Below are positions 43,564 to 55,770 of a DNA stretch of 64,000 bases, one piece after another. Position 1 is the stretch's first letter. Each line of letters begins with the position of its first letter. The translations under genes were made by a program, and so were the position numbers. The notes below the pieces were generated by a model. That model saw only the letters and a program-made list of their open reading frames with translations, had not been told where the DNA came from and ran no database searches. The stretch lies in contig NZ_JAJOYR010000001.1 of the NCBI RefSeq assembly GCF_021202945.1, positions 1,717,543 through 1,781,542 of the forward strand, given 5' to 3'. This DNA comes from Stenotrophomonas sp. SY1 (GTDB taxonomy: Bacteria > Pseudomonadota > Gammaproteobacteria > Xanthomonadales > Xanthomonadaceae).

Positions 43564-44406
43564 TTACTTGAGCTTGGCCAGTGCCTGGCCCAGCTGCACC
43601 GGGCTTTCGGCTTTCAGTGACGGATCGAACTCGGCCACGCCCGGCGGCAGCAGCACGATCACCGTGGAGCCATAGTTGAAGCGCGCCATTTCGGCGAAGC
43701 GCTCCAGCGTTATGCCCTTGCCGCGCCAGTCCTCGCGGGTGATGCGGTCGCCGTAAGCAGGAATTTCCTCGCCGCTCCAGGTCGTTTCCACGCCGCTGAC
43801 CAGCAGCGCGCCAACCATCACCTGCACCATCGGCCCGAAATCGGTGTCGAAATGGCAGACCAGCCGTTCGTTGCGGGCAAACAGACGCGGCACGTTGGCC
43901 ACCGCATCGGTGCCTACGCTGAACAGCCGGCCCGGGACATGCACGGTCTCGCGCAGGGTGCCAGTCCAGGGCATGTGCACGCGGTGGTAATCGCGCGGGG
44001 ACAGGTACACCGTGGCGAACAGGCCGTTGTTGAACGGCTCGGCGTCGGCGGCATCACCGAGCAGTTCGGCAGCGGTGAACGATTGGCCCTTGGCCTGGAA
44101 GATGCGGCCGTCCTGGATCGGGCCCAGCTGACTGATGCGGCCATCGGCCGGCATGGTCAGCGTACGCGGATCGGCAGCGGCCACGCGTGCGCCCGGCTTC
44201 AGTGCGCGGGTGAAGAATGCATTGAAGCTGGGGTAGCTGCGCGGGTCCGGATTGGCGGCTTCGGCCAGGTTGACCTTGAACTTCTCGGTCACCGTGTCGA
44301 TCAGCCAGCGCGAAATCGTGGGGTTCTGCGAATAGGCCAGCGAGCGCGCCATCGACGACAGCAGGCGATGGGGCAGGACGTAGGTCAGTGTTGTTGCCAG
44401 ACTCAT
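43564..44406 (-). CDS. psd: Phosphatidylserine decarboxylase proenzyme
   Basis: 280 residues. The autocleavage motif Gly246-Ser247-Thr248 lies in [13 protein letters not shown], where Ser247 becomes the pyruvoyl group; cleavage gives a long beta and short alpha chain. [22 protein letters not shown] and [13 protein letters not shown] are typical PSD-B segments. It makes phosphatidylethanolamine at the inner membrane. The start overlaps the Sco-gene stop by 4 nt (ATGA), so both are one unit on the minus strand. Confidence 0.96.
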   Translation of the reverse strand: MSLATTLTYVLPHRLLSSMARSLAYSQNPTISRWLIDTVTEKFKVNLAEAANPDPRSYPSFNAFFTRALKPGARVAAADPRTLTMPADGRISQLGPIQDGRIFQAKGQSFTAAELLGDAADAEPFNNGLFATVYLSPRDYHRVHMPWTGTLRETVHVPGRLFSVGTDAVANVPRLFARNERLVCHFDTDFGPMVQVMVGALLVSGVETTWSGEEIPAYGDRITREDWRGKGITLERFAEMARFNYGSTVIVLLPPGVAEFDPSLKAESPVQLGQALAKLK

Positions 44407-45050
44407 GGTGCGGTGTTCTCGGTGAGCTTTGTCAGGTCGCTGGCGATGGCCTGCGGGTTGAACGGGGGGCGCATCAGCCCGGCCAGGCGGCCTTCGGGGT
44501 CGAGCACGGCGATGCTGGCCGAGTGATCCATGCTGTAGTCGCCGGGGTTTTCTTCGAAATGCTCGCCCGGCACCTTCTGGAACACCATGCCCAGCGAGGT
44601 GGCAAAGCGCTCCAGTGACGGCACGTCGGCGGTCGCGGCCAGGGTGTCCTTGTGGAAGGCATGGGCGTACTCGCCCAGGCGCGCCGGGGTGTCGCGCTCC
44701 GGGTCCACCGAGACGAACACCACGCGTGGGCGCAAGCTGTCAGGGATGGATTGCCACTGCTTCTGGGCCTGCGCCAGTTCGGTCAGGGTGGTCGGGCACA
44801 CGTCCGGGCAGGAGGTGAAGCCCAGGAACACCAGCGTCCAATGGCCACGCAGCTCGCCGGGGATCAGGCGGGTGCCGTCGGACTGGGCCAGGTCGAACTC
44901 CGGCAGAGTGCGCGGGGTGCCGTAGAAGATGATCGAGCTGGTGCCGTTGGTGCCCTTGTTGGAGGGGCCGAACACCTTCTGGGCCAGTACCAGGCCCAGA
45001 CCGGCGGCCAGGGCGATGGCAAGGATGATGCCTACATTACGGTTGAACAT
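44403..45050 (-). CDS. Sco1/SenC-type copper protein
   Basis: 215 residues with one N-terminal membrane anchor ([18 protein letters not shown]). Thioredoxin-like domain with the copper ligands Cys81-x3-Cys85 in [10 protein letters not shown] and His176 in [16 protein letters not shown] proteins deliver copper to or reduce the CuA site of cytochrome oxidase in the periplasm. No cytochrome oxidase genes are in the window. The start at 45050 directly precedes the anchor; a longer reading upstream reaches past the promoter of prmB and is discounted. Confidence 0.93.
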   Translation of the reverse strand: MFNRNVGIILAIALAAGLGLVLAQKVFGPSNKGTNGTSSIIFYGTPRTLPEFDLAQSDGTRLIPGELRGHWTLVFLGFTSCPDVCPTTLTELAQAQKQWQSIPDSLRPRVVFVSVDPERDTPARLGEYAHAFHKDTLAATADVPSLERFATSLGMVFQKVPGEHFEENPGDYSMDHSASIAVLDPEGRLAGLMRPPFNPQAIASDLTKLTENTAP

Positions 45051-45241
45051 GGGCCGTTGTTTCCGTTCGGGTAGAGGGCGTGGCAGGCGTGTGGCCCCGG
45101 GCGGGACTCGGGAGTTTAGGGGATTGCAGGGCGTGGCTGGCATGCGCCAGAGGCCGTTCTGGCCCTGATTCGGCGCCTTTTGGCGGCCGTTGCCGAAGCT
45201 TTCCACTGCAACTGGCCACTCAATATAGCCGGGCGGGCGCC

Positions 45242-45247
45242 TATAAT
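45242..45247 (+). promoter_or_regulatory. -10 TATAAT of prmB
   Basis: Perfect TATAAT in GCGCCTATAATCGCC, 29 nt before the start. No convincing -35. Confidence 0.6.
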
Positions 45248-45276
45248 CGCCGACCATTCAAGTATTTCCGCATGCC

Positions 45277-46206
45277 ATGACTGCCCAAGCGGCCGCTGAA
45301 CTCCACACGATCATCGATCTGATCCGCTACGGCGCCAGCCGTTTCAATGCCGCTGGCCTGACCTTCGGCCACAGCTACGACAACGCCCTGGATGAATCCA
45401 CCCAGCTGGTGCTGCACAGCCTGCACCTGCCGCCGGACCTCGGCCCGGCCTACGGCACGGCGCGGCTGCTGCTGGACGAACGCGAGCGCGTGCTGGCGTT
45501 GTTCGAACGCCGCATCACCGAGCGCCAGCCGGCGGCCTACCTGACCGGTGAAGCCTGGTTCGCGGGCCTGAGCTTCAAGAGCGACTCGCGTGCGCTGGTG
45601 CCGCGTTCGCCGATTGCCGAGCTCATCCTCAACGGTTTCGAACCGTGGCTGGCCGGGCGTGATGTCACCCGCGCGCTGGACCTGTGCACCGGTTCGGGCT
45701 GCATCGCCATCGCCATGGGCCACTACTACCCGAACTGGCAGGTGGATGGCAGCGACGTCAACGACGCCGCTCTGTCGCTGGCGGTCGAGAACAAGGAACG
45801 CCTGCTCGCCCACAACGTGGAGCTGGTCAAGAGCGACCTGTTCAACGGCCTGCAGGGCCGTGTGTACGAGCTGATCGTGACCAACCCGCCGTACGTGACC
45901 AACGACGAGACCGACGCACTGCCGCAGGAGTACTCGCACGAGCCGGACCTGGCCCTGCGCGCCGGTGACGATGGCCTGGACCTGGTGCTGAAGATCCTGC
46001 GCGATGCGCCGGACCATCTCACCGAAGAAGGCCTGCTGATCTGCGAAGTGGGCGAGTCCGAGCAGCACCTGATCAAGCTGTTGCCGGAAGTGGACTTTGC
46101 CTGGATCGAATTCAAGGTCGGCCAGATGGGCATCTTCGCGGTGGAAGCGGCCGAGCTGCGCGCCCACCATGCGCGGATCGCCGAACTGGCGGCACAGCGC
46201 CCGTAA
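45277..46206 (+). CDS. prmB: Ribosomal protein L3 glutamine methyltransferase
   Basis: 309 residues. N-terminal helical substrate domain, then the SAM-binding fold with [15 protein letters not shown] and the catalytic NPPYVT motif, which contacts the Gln side chain. [18 protein letters not shown] after it is typical of PrmB, and the extended N-terminus separates it from PrmC. It methylates Gln150 of L3. aroC starts 85 nt downstream after a hairpin; prmB-aroC order is common in gammaproteobacteria. Confidence 0.95.
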   Translation: MTAQAAAELHTIIDLIRYGASRFNAAGLTFGHSYDNALDESTQLVLHSLHLPPDLGPAYGTARLLLDERERVLALFERRITERQPAAYLTGEAWFAGLSFKSDSRALVPRSPIAELILNGFEPWLAGRDVTRALDLCTGSGCIAIAMGHYYPNWQVDGSDVNDAALSLAVENKERLLAHNVELVKSDLFNGLQGRVYELIVTNPPYVTNDETDALPQEYSHEPDLALRAGDDGLDLVLKILRDAPDHLTEEGLLICEVGESEQHLIKLLPEVDFAWIEFKVGQMGIFAVEAAELRAHHARIAELAAQRP

Positions 46207-46216
46207 GGACGCAGGC

Positions 46217-46238
46217 GGCGAAGGCCCTGGCCTTCGCC
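46217..46238 (+). terminator. Hairpin between prmB and aroC
   Basis: GGCGAAGGCC-CT-GGCCTTCGCC, a perfect 10-bp stem without a T run. Might act as attenuator or mRNA 3' end. Confidence 0.5.
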
Positions 46239-46291
46239 GTGTTCTCCCCGGTGCGGGATTGACGGCTCAAGCGCAGGACAGAATCGGCAAC

Positions 46292-47389
46292 GTGAATACC
46301 TTCGGACAACTCTTTCGTGTCACCACCTTCGGCGAATCGCATGGGCCGGCCATCGGCTGCGTGATCGACGGTTGTCCTCCGGGGCTGGAAATCGCCCCGG
46401 AAGAATTCACCCATGACCTGCAGCGCCGTGCCACCGGCAAGAGCCGCCACACTTCCGCGCGCCGCGAGGCCGACGAGGTGGAAATCCTGTCCGGCGTCTA
46501 CGAAGGCCGCACCACCGGTACGCCGATCGCGTTGCTGATCCGCAACACCGACCAGCGCAGCAAGGACTACAGCAACATCGCCCAGCAGTTCCGTCCGGGC
46601 CATGCCGATTACAGCTACTGGCAGAAGTACGGCATCCGTGACCCGCGCGGTGGTGGCCGTTCCTCGGCGCGTGAAACCACCATGCGTGTTGCTGCCGGCG
46701 TCATCGCCAAGAAGTGGTTGCTGCAGCGTTATGGGGTGACCGTGCGCGGCTACCTGTCGCAGCTGGGCGAGATCACCCCGGCCGGTTTCGACTGGAGCGT
46801 GGTTGAGGAAAACCCTTTCTTCTGGCCCGACGCCGCCCAGGTGCCGGCGCTGGAGGCGTACATGGATGCGCTGCGCAAGTCCGGTGACTCGGTCGGTGCG
46901 CGCGTGAACGTGGTCGCCGATGGCGTGCCGCCGGGCTGGGGTGAGCCGATCTACGGCAAGCTCGATGGCGACATCGCCGCTGCGCTGATGAGCATCAATG
47001 CGGTCAAGGGCGTGGAGATCGGCGATGGCTTTGCCGCCGCCGCGCAGAAGGGCACTGAACACCGTGACCTGATCAGCCCGGAAGGCTTCCAGTCCAATCA
47101 TGCCGGCGGCATCCTAGGTGGCATCTCCACCGGGCAGCAGATCGTCGCCTCGATGGTGCTCAAGCCCACCTCCAGCCTGCGTCTGCCCGGCGCCACGGTG
47201 GACACGGCCGGCAATGCGGTCGATGTGATCACCACCGGCCGCCACGACCCCTGCGTCGGCATCCGGGCCACGCCCATTGCCGAGGCGATGCTGGCGCTGG
47301 TGCTGGTCGATCAGGCGCTGCGCCACCGTGCGCAGTGCGGTGACGTCGGTCAGATGACCCCGCGCATCCCGGGCAGCATTGATGGCTGA
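46292..47389 (+). CDS. aroC: Chorismate synthase
   Basis: 365 residues from the GTG at 46292, the usual length. Family signatures are [20 protein letters not shown] at the start, [20 protein letters not shown] in the middle and [17 protein letters not shown] near the end. It makes chorismate from EPSP with reduced FMN. A longer reading from 46097 overlaps prmB and lacks family similarity. The weak AGGA at 46275 is 15 nt away, so the exact start is moderately sure. The 3' end overlaps the next gene by 8 nt. Confidence 0.95.
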   Translation: MNTFGQLFRVTTFGESHGPAIGCVIDGCPPGLEIAPEEFTHDLQRRATGKSRHTSARREADEVEILSGVYEGRTTGTPIALLIRNTDQRSKDYSNIAQQFRPGHADYSYWQKYGIRDPRGGGRSSARETTMRVAAGVIAKKWLLQRYGVTVRGYLSQLGEITPAGFDWSVVEENPFFWPDAAQVPALEAYMDALRKSGDSVGARVNVVADGVPPGWGEPIYGKLDGDIAAALMSINAVKGVEIGDGFAAAAQKGTEHRDLISPEGFQSNHAGGILGGISTGQQIVASMVLKPTSSLRLPGATVDTAGNAVDVITTGRHDPCVGIRATPIAEAMLALVLVDQALRHRAQCGDVGQMTPRIPGSIDG

Positions 47390-48434
47390 ACCACGGCCCC
47401 GCGTCTGGGTATCGCAGCCGCTGTTCGACGACACCGTCGCGCAGCTGGCCGCGTACTGCGACGTGGTCGCCACGCCGGAAGTCACCGCGCATGAGAGCGC
47501 GTCGACCGGTGCTCGTCTGGCCGGCATGGACGGCGCGCTGATCACGCTCAACGAGCGCGTCGGTGCGGCCGAGATCGCCAACGCGCCGGACCTGAAGATC
47601 GTTGCCAACGTCGGTGTCGGCTACAACAACCTGGACATCGCGACCTTGAGCGCGGCGGGCATCATCGCCACCAACACGCCGGACGTGCTCACCGAAACCA
47701 CCGCCGACCTGGGCTTCTCGCTGCTGATGGCGGCGGCGCGGCGCATCGTCGAATCGGACCGCTGGCTGCGCGAAGGCAACTGGGGGCAGTGGTCGTTCAC
47801 CACCATGCTCGGTGCCGACCTGCACCGCAGCACCTTGGGCATCCTTGGCATGGGGCGGATCGGCCAGGCCATCGCCCGTCGCGGCCATCACGGCTTCGGC
47901 ATGAAGGTGCTGTACCACAACCGCTCGCGGCTGCCGCAGGAGATCGAGCAGGATGTGGGGGCGCGTTACGTCGGCTTCGACGAGCTGCTGGCCAGCGTCG
48001 ATCACCTGGTGCTGGTGCTGCCGTACACCGTGCAGAATCATCACATCATCAATGCCGACGCACTGGCGAAGATGAAGCCCACCGCCACGTTGGTGAACAT
48101 CGCCCGCGGCGGCATCGTCGACGAACTGGCCTTGGCCGATGCGCTGGCCAATGGCCGGCTGGCCTCGGCCGGGCTGGATGTCTACGAAGGCGAGCCGAAC
48201 GTTCGACCGGAACTGCTGGCGCTGCGCAACATCGTGCTGACCCCGCATATCGGCAGCGCCTCGCTGGCCACGCGCCGGGCGATGGTGCAGGTGGCAGTGG
48301 ACAACCTGCTGGCCGGGTTGGGCGTGGGGCCGGATGCCGGCCGTCCCGCCAATGCAGTCAATGCCGAACTGCTGACCAGCGGCACCGCCCGCATGGCCAT
48401 TGCCGGCAGCAAAATCGACACCAAAAAACGATAG
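47382..48434 (+). CDS. D-isomer 2-hydroxyacid dehydrogenase (glyoxylate/hydroxypyruvate reductase type)
   Basis: 350 residues. Nucleotide motif [16 protein letters not shown]. The catalytic Arg is in [10 protein letters not shown], and the His in LTPHIGSAS, with a Glu in [19 protein letters not shown] is a substrate-loop element usual in GhrB-like enzymes. It reduces glyoxylate, hydroxypyruvate or a similar 2-keto acid using NAD(P)H. Whether the substrate is glycerate or lactate cannot be told. It overlaps the end of aroC. ATG 47382 is used; a TTG at 47379 is in frame. Confidence 0.9.
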   Translation: MAEPRPRVWVSQPLFDDTVAQLAAYCDVVATPEVTAHESASTGARLAGMDGALITLNERVGAAEIANAPDLKIVANVGVGYNNLDIATLSAAGIIATNTPDVLTETTADLGFSLLMAAARRIVESDRWLREGNWGQWSFTTMLGADLHRSTLGILGMGRIGQAIARRGHHGFGMKVLYHNRSRLPQEIEQDVGARYVGFDELLASVDHLVLVLPYTVQNHHIINADALAKMKPTATLVNIARGGIVDELALADALANGRLASAGLDVYEGEPNVRPELLALRNIVLTPHIGSASLATRRAMVQVAVDNLLAGLGVGPDAGRPANAVNAELLTSGTARMAIAGSKIDTKKR

Positions 48435-48515
48435 GGAGCCTCCGAGGCTGTCTGCCGGAGGTTCCCCGAACCTGGCTCGACGTGTGTCCCCCCATCCTTT
48501 TTTCGAGTGCACCCC

Positions 48516-49541
48516 ATGAGCAATGAAGCCCGTCGTTTCCATGTAGCCGTTGTTGGCGCCACCGGCGCGGTCGGCCAGACCATGTTGTCGATCCTGGCCG
48601 AGCGCAACTTCCCGATCAGCAAGCTGACCCTGCTTGCCTCCGAGCGTTCGGCCGGCCAGCAGGTTGATTTCGAAGGCGAGAAGATCACCATCCAGGACCT
48701 GGCCACATTCGACCCGGCCGGTGTCGAAATCGCCCTGTTCTCGGCAGGTGGTGGTATTTCGAAGGAATTCGCGCCCAAGTTCGCCGCCGCCGGCGCAGTG
48801 GTGATCGACAACTCCTCGACCTTCCGTTACGACGACGATGTGCCGCTGGTGGTGTCCGAGGTCAATCCGGAAGCGGCGAAGAACCGCCCGCGCGGCATCA
48901 TCGCCAATCCGAACTGCTCGACCATGCAGCTGATGCCGGTACTGGCGCCGATCCATCGCGAATACGGCATCGAGCGCATCAACGTGGCCACCTACCAGTC
49001 CGTCTCCGGTGCCGGCCAGACCGGCATGGAGGAACTGGGCAAGCAGACCGCGCAGCTGCTGGGCTTCCAGGAAATCGAGCCCAAGAAGTTCCCTGTGCAG
49101 ATCGCCTTCAACCTGATCCCGCACATCGACGAGTTCCTGGACAACGGCTTCACCAAGGAAGAAATGAAGCTGGTCTGGGAAACCCGCAAGATACTGGGCG
49201 ATGACAGCATCCTGGTGAACCCGACCGCCGTGCGCGTGCCGGTGTTCTATGGCCACTCCGAGGCCGTCAACATCGAGACCAAGAAGAAGATCACCACCGA
49301 GCAGGCCCGTGAGCTGCTGGCCAGCGCCCCGGGCGTGAAGGTCGTCGACGAGCGCAAGGCCGGCGGTTATCCCACCCCGGTCACCCACGCCTCGGGCACC
49401 GACCCGGTCTATGTCGGTCGCATCCGTGAAGACATCTCGCACCCGCGTGGTCTGAACATGTGGGTGGTGGCCGACAACATCCGCAAGGGCGCCGCGCTCA
49501 ATGCCGTGCAGGTAGCCGAACTGGTCGCCAACGGCGGCTGA
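48516..49541 (+). CDS. asd: Aspartate-semialdehyde dehydrogenase
   Basis: 341 residues. NADP motif VAVVGATGAVGQTMLSIL at the start, DNSSTFRYDDDVPLVVSEVN, the nucleophile Cys134 in ANPNCSTMQLM, and a late HSEAVNIE segment. It reduces aspartyl phosphate to the semialdehyde for lysine, threonine, methionine and diaminopimelate. The order asd-fimV-(VOC)-truA-trpF is the usual one in many gammaproteobacteria (asd-fimV-truA-trpF). ATG 48516 gives the normal start. Confidence 0.96.
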   Translation: MSNEARRFHVAVVGATGAVGQTMLSILAERNFPISKLTLLASERSAGQQVDFEGEKITIQDLATFDPAGVEIALFSAGGGISKEFAPKFAAAGAVVIDNSSTFRYDDDVPLVVSEVNPEAAKNRPRGIIANPNCSTMQLMPVLAPIHREYGIERINVATYQSVSGAGQTGMEELGKQTAQLLGFQEIEPKKFPVQIAFNLIPHIDEFLDNGFTKEEMKLVWETRKILGDDSILVNPTAVRVPVFYGHSEAVNIETKKKITTEQARELLASAPGVKVVDERKAGGYPTPVTHASGTDPVYVGRIREDISHPRGLNMWVVADNIRKGAALNAVQVAELVANGG

Positions 49542-49648
49542 TCAGGCGGCGGATTGATGCCTCAGGATGCCGACCTCATGCCGGCATCCTGGGTGGAGCG
49601 TGAAATACGCGGTACTCCAAAGCCAGGTCAGCCGTTATATTTGCCGCC

Positions 49649-51508
49649 ATGAAACTTCCAGGCAGGGGCGCGACGCGCTCGATACAAGGCGCACTCGTAC
49701 TCATCCTGGCGCTGTTCAGCAGCGCGGCGATGGCCTTGGGGCTGGGCAACATCCGCGTGCTGTCCAAGCCCGGCCAACCGTTGTTGGCTGAGATTCCCGT
49801 CATTTCCAGCGATCCGGGCGAGCTTGAGCAGGCGCGTGCGGGCCTTGCCGCGCCGGCCACCTTCGAGCGCGTGGGCCTGCCGCCGCCGCAAGGGCTGGTC
49901 AGCGAACTGCAGTTCCAGTTCGCGCAGGATCGGGAAGGTCGCGCTGTCATCCGTGTTACCAGTGCGGCGCCGGTGCACGTGCCTTCGGTGGGCTTCCTGA
50001 TTGAAGTGGACTGGGGGCAGGGCCGCCTGGTACGCGAGTACTCGGCGCTGGTGGCCGCCCCGGAAACCGCCACGGCCGTGGCCGAGCCGGTGATCGAAGC
50101 GCCGGCAGCAGCGCCCTCCAACCTGATTGCGCGCGAACCCGAGCCGCTGTCTGCAGCGCCGGCGCCTGCGTCGGCAGCGCCTGTTGCGGCAGGTCCCGCT
50201 CCTGTCACCAGATCCGTGCCGGCCCCGCGTGCGGTCGCGCCGGTGGCCCGGGCCGAAGGCGAGCTGGGCAGGGTGGAACGTGGCCAGACGCTGTCGCAGA
50301 TCGCCCGCGAGCTGGCGAGGGAAAGCGGTACGTCGCTGGATCAGGCCATGGTCGCGTTGCTGCGTGCCAACCCGGAGGCCTTCATCCGCGGCAACGTCAA
50401 CCTGCTCAAGCAGGGTGCGGTGCTGCGGACCCCGGCGCAGGAAGAACTGGCCCGCGTGGATGCCGCCCAGGCACGTGCCATCGTCGGCGAACAGACCGCG
50501 CAATGGCGTCAGGCGCGCGCGCCGGTTCCGCAGCCGGCCATCGCCGATGCCGTTGATGCCCCGGTCAACCGGGCAGCAGCCGGCGCTGCCGCAAGCGGAG
50601 CACGGCTGGAGATCGCACCGGCCGTGGCCGGCGGGCAAAACACCGCAGGAATGACAACCGGTCTTGGTGCCGGTGGTGAGGGCGACATGCTGGCAAACGA
50701 ACAACTGCAACAGGCCAAGGAAGAGCTGGCCACGCGCGATGCCGAATTGCAGGAGCTGCGCGAGCGCGTGGGCGAGCTGGAAAAACTGCAGAAGCAGCAG
50801 CAGTCGCTGATCGCGATGAAGGATTCGGATCTGGCAGCGGCACAGCAGCGGCTGGCCGATGCGGCCAAGCGCGAGAGCGGGCCGGGTACGGGTTGGATCT
50901 GGCTGGGCCTGGGTCTGCTGGTGCTGGGTGCCGTGGGCTGGTGGTTGTCGCGCCGACGCAAGCCCTCGCCGCTGCCGGTGGCGCGCAGCGGGTTTGGTCC
51001 GGAGAGCTTGGCTGCCGCTGTTCCCCTGGCACAGGTCGATGAAAGCGCCGCGCCTGATTCGCAGCAATGGCACCAGGAAAAGGATGAGGAACTGGAAGTC
51101 GGTGCGGACGGGGTATTTGAAGCGCCGGCTTCCGAGCGCGAGGAGATGTTCATGCCGGCCTGGTTGAAGCCTGTGGCCGAAGCCGAAGCCGAGCCGGTCG
51201 AGGCCGCAGTGGCACAGACACCGCCGGTTCTGTTGTTCAAGGCATCGCAGGGCGGTGAGCAGCTACGTGACATGGCGGTCACTCCCGAGCCGGCCGCAGC
51301 GGACGAAGCACGCTGGCTGGCGGGCGACATGGCCGCGGTTGCACCGCTGAATCCGGCGCCCGCCGGGCGCGAGCGTCTGGAGTTGGCCATTGCCTACCTC
51401 GATCTGGGCGATGCGGAAACCGCACGCACCCTGCTCAATGAAGTGGCAACCGGTACCGATCCGCGTGCGCGCAATGAGGCGCTGGAACTGCTTGCCCGGC
51501 TGACCTGA
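49649..51508 (+). CDS. fimV: FimV-like inner-membrane hub protein
   Basis: 619 residues. The signal peptide ends AMA-LG (residue about 30). The conserved FimV N-domain follows, with LGNIRVLSKPGQPLLAEIPV. LysM-like segment about 210-270 (RVERGQTLSQIARELA), then coiled-coil about 350-410, then a transmembrane helix WIWLGLGLLVLGAVGWWL at about 415. The cytosolic part is acidic and ends in a TPR-like FimV C-terminal helix pair. It is shorter than P. aeruginosa FimV. It helps type IV pilus function, twitching and polar signalling. It sits at the conserved asd-truA site. Confidence 0.9.
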   Translation: MKLPGRGATRSIQGALVLILALFSSAAMALGLGNIRVLSKPGQPLLAEIPVISSDPGELEQARAGLAAPATFERVGLPPPQGLVSELQFQFAQDREGRAVIRVTSAAPVHVPSVGFLIEVDWGQGRLVREYSALVAAPETATAVAEPVIEAPAAAPSNLIAREPEPLSAAPAPASAAPVAAGPAPVTRSVPAPRAVAPVARAEGELGRVERGQTLSQIARELARESGTSLDQAMVALLRANPEAFIRGNVNLLKQGAVLRTPAQEELARVDAAQARAIVGEQTAQWRQARAPVPQPAIADAVDAPVNRAAAGAAASGARLEIAPAVAGGQNTAGMTTGLGAGGEGDMLANEQLQQAKEELATRDAELQELRERVGELEKLQKQQQSLIAMKDSDLAAAQQRLADAAKRESGPGTGWIWLGLGLLVLGAVGWWLSRRRKPSPLPVARSGFGPESLAAAVPLAQVDESAAPDSQQWHQEKDEELEVGADGVFEAPASEREEMFMPAWLKPVAEAEAEPVEAAVAQTPPVLLFKASQGGEQLRDMAVTPEPAAADEARWLAGDMAAVAPLNPAPAGRERLELAIAYLDLGDAETARTLLNEVATGTDPRARNEALELLARLT

Positions 51509-51521
51509 AGGAAACACCGTG

Positions 51522-51881
51522 ATGAAACGCGAACGTCGGATCGACTATGTGGAATTCGCTTCGCGTGACCCGGCGGCAAGCCGGCGTTTCTTCGAGCAGG
51601 TGTTCGGCTGGCAGTTCGAGGACTACGGCCCTGATTACACCGCCTTCGATGACGGCGAACTGCAGGGTGGTTTCTTTCGTGGTGTGCCGGTCACCGCCCA
51701 GGTTGGCGCGCCGTTGGTGGTGCTTTACGCAGACTTCCTGGCACCCGTGCAGGAAGCCGTGCAAGCCCATGGTGGTGAAGTGATCAAACCGGTGTTCACC
51801 TTCCCGGGTGGTCGCCGCTTCCAGTTCATCGAGCCCGGCGGCAATGAACTGGCCGTGTGGTCCGAACGCGACAGCGATTGA
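51522..51881 (+). CDS. VOC family (glyoxalase/bleomycin-resistance fold) protein
   Basis: 119 residues. A single vicinal-oxygen-chelate half unit with RRIDYVEFASRDPAASRRFF at the start and FQFIEPGGNELAVWSE at the end; Glu in YVEF and Glu in EPGGNELAV resemble metal ligands. The middle DFLAPVQEAVQAHGGEVIKPV is typical of 27-kDa-antigen/VOC-type proteins. Function unknown. GTG 51519 directly precedes ATG 51522, and GGA lies upstream of both. It is inserted between fimV and truA. Confidence 0.88.
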   Translation: MKRERRIDYVEFASRDPAASRRFFEQVFGWQFEDYGPDYTAFDDGELQGGFFRGVPVTAQVGAPLVVLYADFLAPVQEAVQAHGGEVIKPVFTFPGGRRFQFIEPGGNELAVWSERDSD

Positions 51882-51971
51882 TCGTCGGCGGCACGTTGCA
51901 TCGGCCTTGCGTCTTCAGCAATGGCCGCACGCTGCCGATGTAACGTTCCCAGCAGACAAAGAGGTTTGAAA

Positions 51972-52745
51972 ATGCGTTACGCGCTGGGCGTGGAATACGA
52001 CGGTAGTGAATTCAAGGGCTGGCAGCAGCTCGGTGAGCATGGCTGCATCAGCGTGCAGGCGACGCTGCAGGATGCGCTCTCGTCGGTGGCCGATGCGCCG
52101 GTCAGCGTGATCTGTGCAGGGCGCACCGATGCCGGGGTTCATGGCGAATGCCAGGTGGTGCATTTTGATACTGATGTGCCGCGTACGCCGCGCGGCTGGG
52201 TGCTGGGCACCACCACGCGGCTGCCGCCTTCGGTATGCGTGCGCTGGTGCGTGCCGGTGGCCGATGATTTCCACGCCCGCTTCTCGGCCAAGGCGCGGCG
52301 TTACCGCTACCGCATCCTCAACCGTCAGGTGCGTCCGGCCCTGTACCGGCAGACGTTGAGCTGGGAGCGGCGGGCATTGGATGCAGAGGCCATGCATCGC
52401 GCCGCGCAGGCGCTGCTGGGCGAGAACGACTTCAGTTCGTTCCGCAGCATCCAGTGCCAGGCGCTGCATGCCCGCCGCGAGCTTCAATCGATCTCGGTCG
52501 TTCGACAGGGCGATGTGGTGGAGGTGCAGGTGCAGGCCAACGCGTTCCTGCATCACATGGTGCGCAACATCGTGGGTTCACTATTGATGGTGGGCGCCGG
52601 TGAGAAGCCGGAGCATTGGATCGCGGAAGTGCTGGCCGTGCGTGATCGCAACCAGGCTGGCCCGACGGCTCCGCCACAAGGTTTGGTGTTCGTGGGGCCG
52701 CTGTATCCTGATCTTTGGCAATTGCCGGCGGAGGTGACGCTATGA
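51972..52745 (+). CDS. truA: tRNA pseudouridine(38-40) synthase
   Basis: 257 residues. Catalytic Asp53 is in [33 protein letters not shown] at the start and [17 protein letters not shown] later complete TruA. It makes pseudouridine at 38-40 in the anticodon arm. ATG 51972 is preceded by GAGG. Its stop overlaps trpF by 4 nt (ATGA), an order found in many proteobacteria. Confidence 0.96.
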   Translation: MRYALGVEYDGSEFKGWQQLGEHGCISVQATLQDALSSVADAPVSVICAGRTDAGVHGECQVVHFDTDVPRTPRGWVLGTTTRLPPSVCVRWCVPVADDFHARFSAKARRYRYRILNRQVRPALYRQTLSWERRALDAEAMHRAAQALLGENDFSSFRSIQCQALHARRELQSISVVRQGDVVEVQVQANAFLHHMVRNIVGSLLMVGAGEKPEHWIAEVLAVRDRNQAGPTAPPQGLVFVGPLYPDLWQLPAEVTL

Positions 52746-53407
52746 GTCGTACCCTGTTGCGTACCCGTATCAAGTTCTGCGGTATGACCCGCGCCGGTGA
52801 CATGCGCCTGGCCAGCGAACTGGGCGTGGATGCGGTCGGTTTCATCTTCGCCAAGGGCAGCGTGCGCCGCCTGGCACCGTCCGAGGCGCGCGCGATGCGC
52901 CAGGCGATCGCGCCGATGGTCGATGTCGTTGCGCTGTTCCAGCACAACAATCGCGAGGAAGTACGCGAGGTGCTGCGCGCCGTGCGGCCGACCTTGCTGC
53001 AGTTCCACGGCGACGAAGACGATGCGTTCTGTCGCAGCTTCAACATGCCGTATCTGAAGGCAATCGCGATGGGCGGCAATGCCGAGGTCACTGCGCGCGG
53101 ATTGCAGCAGATGTATCCGCATGCGGCCGGCTTCCTGTTTGACAGCCATGCCCAGGGCGGAGGCGGTGGTACCGGGGTGGCGTTTGACTGGTCGCGGATT
53201 CCGGCAGGCGTGAACCGCCCGTACCTGCTGGCCGGTGGCATCCGCCCCGACAACGTGCATGACGCCATCTTGGCTACGCAGCCGTGGGGCGTGGATGTAT
53301 CCAGCGGCATCGAATCGGCACCGGGCATCAAGGATGGCTACAAGATGCGCCAGTTCGTCGAGGAAGTGCGCCGCGCCGATGCCGAGGCACTCGCCGCGCA
53401 GGAGTGA
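52742..53407 (+). CDS. trpF: Phosphoribosylanthranilate isomerase
   Basis: 221 residues with the family start [20 protein letters not shown] (Cys as catalytic base) and the acid Asp in [33 protein letters not shown] and [16 protein letters not shown] follow. It converts PRA to CdRP in tryptophan synthesis. It is translationally coupled to truA. trpB and trpA follow only after the divergent regulator gene, so the trp genes are split into two transcription units here. Confidence 0.96.
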   Translation: MSRTLLRTRIKFCGMTRAGDMRLASELGVDAVGFIFAKGSVRRLAPSEARAMRQAIAPMVDVVALFQHNNREEVREVLRAVRPTLLQFHGDEDDAFCRSFNMPYLKAIAMGGNAEVTARGLQQMYPHAAGFLFDSHAQGGGGGTGVAFDWSRIPAGVNRPYLLAGGIRPDNVHDAILATQPWGVDVSSGIESAPGIKDGYKMRQFVEEVRRADAEALAAQE

Positions 53408-53566
53408 TCCGGTCAGCGTTCGTCCGGTAGGAGTGGCGCCCGTCGCGACGCTGGTGAACGAGTCGTTGTCGAGTGCCTGTGATCCAGAAGGCTCGGTTGC
53501 ACGCCTTTGCGGCGCCGGAGGCATTTCAGCTCCGCAGCCGACACCGGTCCTGCCGGCGAGGTTGGC

Positions 53567-54457
53567 TCATGCCAGTTGCTTGCGCAGCCAGTCCGCCAAC
53601 TGCGATACGCGCGGGTCTTCGCGATTGCCGGCGGTGCACAGCGCCCAGCAGCCTTCGGTGTCCACAAAACCCCACGGGGCGATCAGGCGGCCGTTGACCA
53701 GGTCGTCGGCCACCAGCGGTTCCGGTGCGATCGCCACGCCAAGGCCGGCCACGGCCGCTTCCAGCAGGTAGTACAGATGCTCGAAGCCGGTGCCGTATTC
53801 CAGATCCGTCGTCTGCATATCGTTGAGCGCAGCCCATGTTGGCCATGCCTGCGGACGTGAGCGGGTGTGCAGCAGCGGATGTGTGTTGATCGCGGTGGCG
53901 GGTTGATGCGCCAGGACGTGCGCGCCATGCATGGCCGGGCTGAACACCGGGCCGATCCGTTCGGTGGCCAGTACATGCACCTGCCAGGAAGCCGGCCACG
54001 GTGCCTGGCCGAGCATCAATGCCGCGTCCAGCCCTTCCAGGTGCGGGGTGAAATCGCCGTCCTGCGCGGCCAGGTGCAGGGTCAGGCCGGGCAGGTCGCG
54101 TTGCAGGTCCTGCAGGCGCGGGATCATCCAGCGCGCGAGCAGGCTGCCCGGGCAACCCAGCACGAACGCGTCGCCGCGTTGCGGGCGGCGCAGCGAGGCG
54201 ATGCAATCACGCAGTTGCGAGAATGCGCCGGAAGTCGCTTCCAGCAGGCGGTTGCCGGCGGCGGTCGGGCGGATGCCGCGGCCATCGCGCTCGAACAGCG
54301 CGAGCCCGAGTTCTTCTTCCAGTGCGCGCAGCTGGCGGCTGACCGCGCCATGGGTGACATGCAGTTCGGTGGCAGCCTGGCTGACGCTGCGCAGGCGTGC
54401 GGCGGCCTCGAAGGCACGCAGGGCGTTGAGCGAGGGCAGGGCAGGGGGTGTCTTCAT
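53567..54457 (-). CDS. trpI: LysR-type regulator of tryptophan synthase genes
   Basis: 296 residues. HTH region at about 8-70 ([20 protein letters not shown], then [19 protein letters not shown]). The effector domain includes [18 protein letters not shown] and [20 protein letters not shown], both strongly TrpI-like. In Pseudomonas TrpI activates trpBA in response to indoleglycerol phosphate and represses itself. Here it is divergent from trpB over a 95-nt A/T-rich spacer, which supports the same role. Cytosolic, probably tetrameric. Confidence 0.9.
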   Translation of the reverse strand: MKTPPALPSLNALRAFEAAARLRSVSQAATELHVTHGAVSRQLRALEEELGLALFERDGRGIRPTAAGNRLLEATSGAFSQLRDCIASLRRPQRGDAFVLGCPGSLLARWMIPRLQDLQRDLPGLTLHLAAQDGDFTPHLEGLDAALMLGQAPWPASWQVHVLATERIGPVFSPAMHGAHVLAHQPATAINTHPLLHTRSRPQAWPTWAALNDMQTTDLEYGTGFEHLYYLLEAAVAGLGVAIAPEPLVADDLVNGRLIAPWGFVDTEGCWALCTAGNREDPRVSQLADWLRKQLA

Positions 54458-54552
54458 GTGAGTTTTTCTAACACATGAATGCCTATTTATCGATTTTTAT
54501 GTCATCAGGGCTGCGTTAGAGTGCATGCCTGTTCCTCGCAAGCCGTTATCCC
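54458..54552. promoter_or_regulatory. trpI-trpB divergent control region
   Basis: The 95-nt region is AT-rich (around 54,465-54,500) against a GC-rich background. CTAACACATGAATGCC and TTAGAGTGCATGCC offer T-N11-A-type LysR boxes, and TTAGAG at 54,515-54,520 may be the trpB -10. Assignments are tentative. Confidence 0.45.

Positions 54553-55766
<1,214 letters not shown>

Positions 55767-55770
<4 letters not shown>

Noticed and set aside
47229..49442. 737-codon minus-strand open frame across a dehydrogenase gene and asd
   Set aside because: Spans two well-supported plus-strand genes and encodes only His/Arg/Gly-rich sequence without motifs; antisense artefact of high GC.
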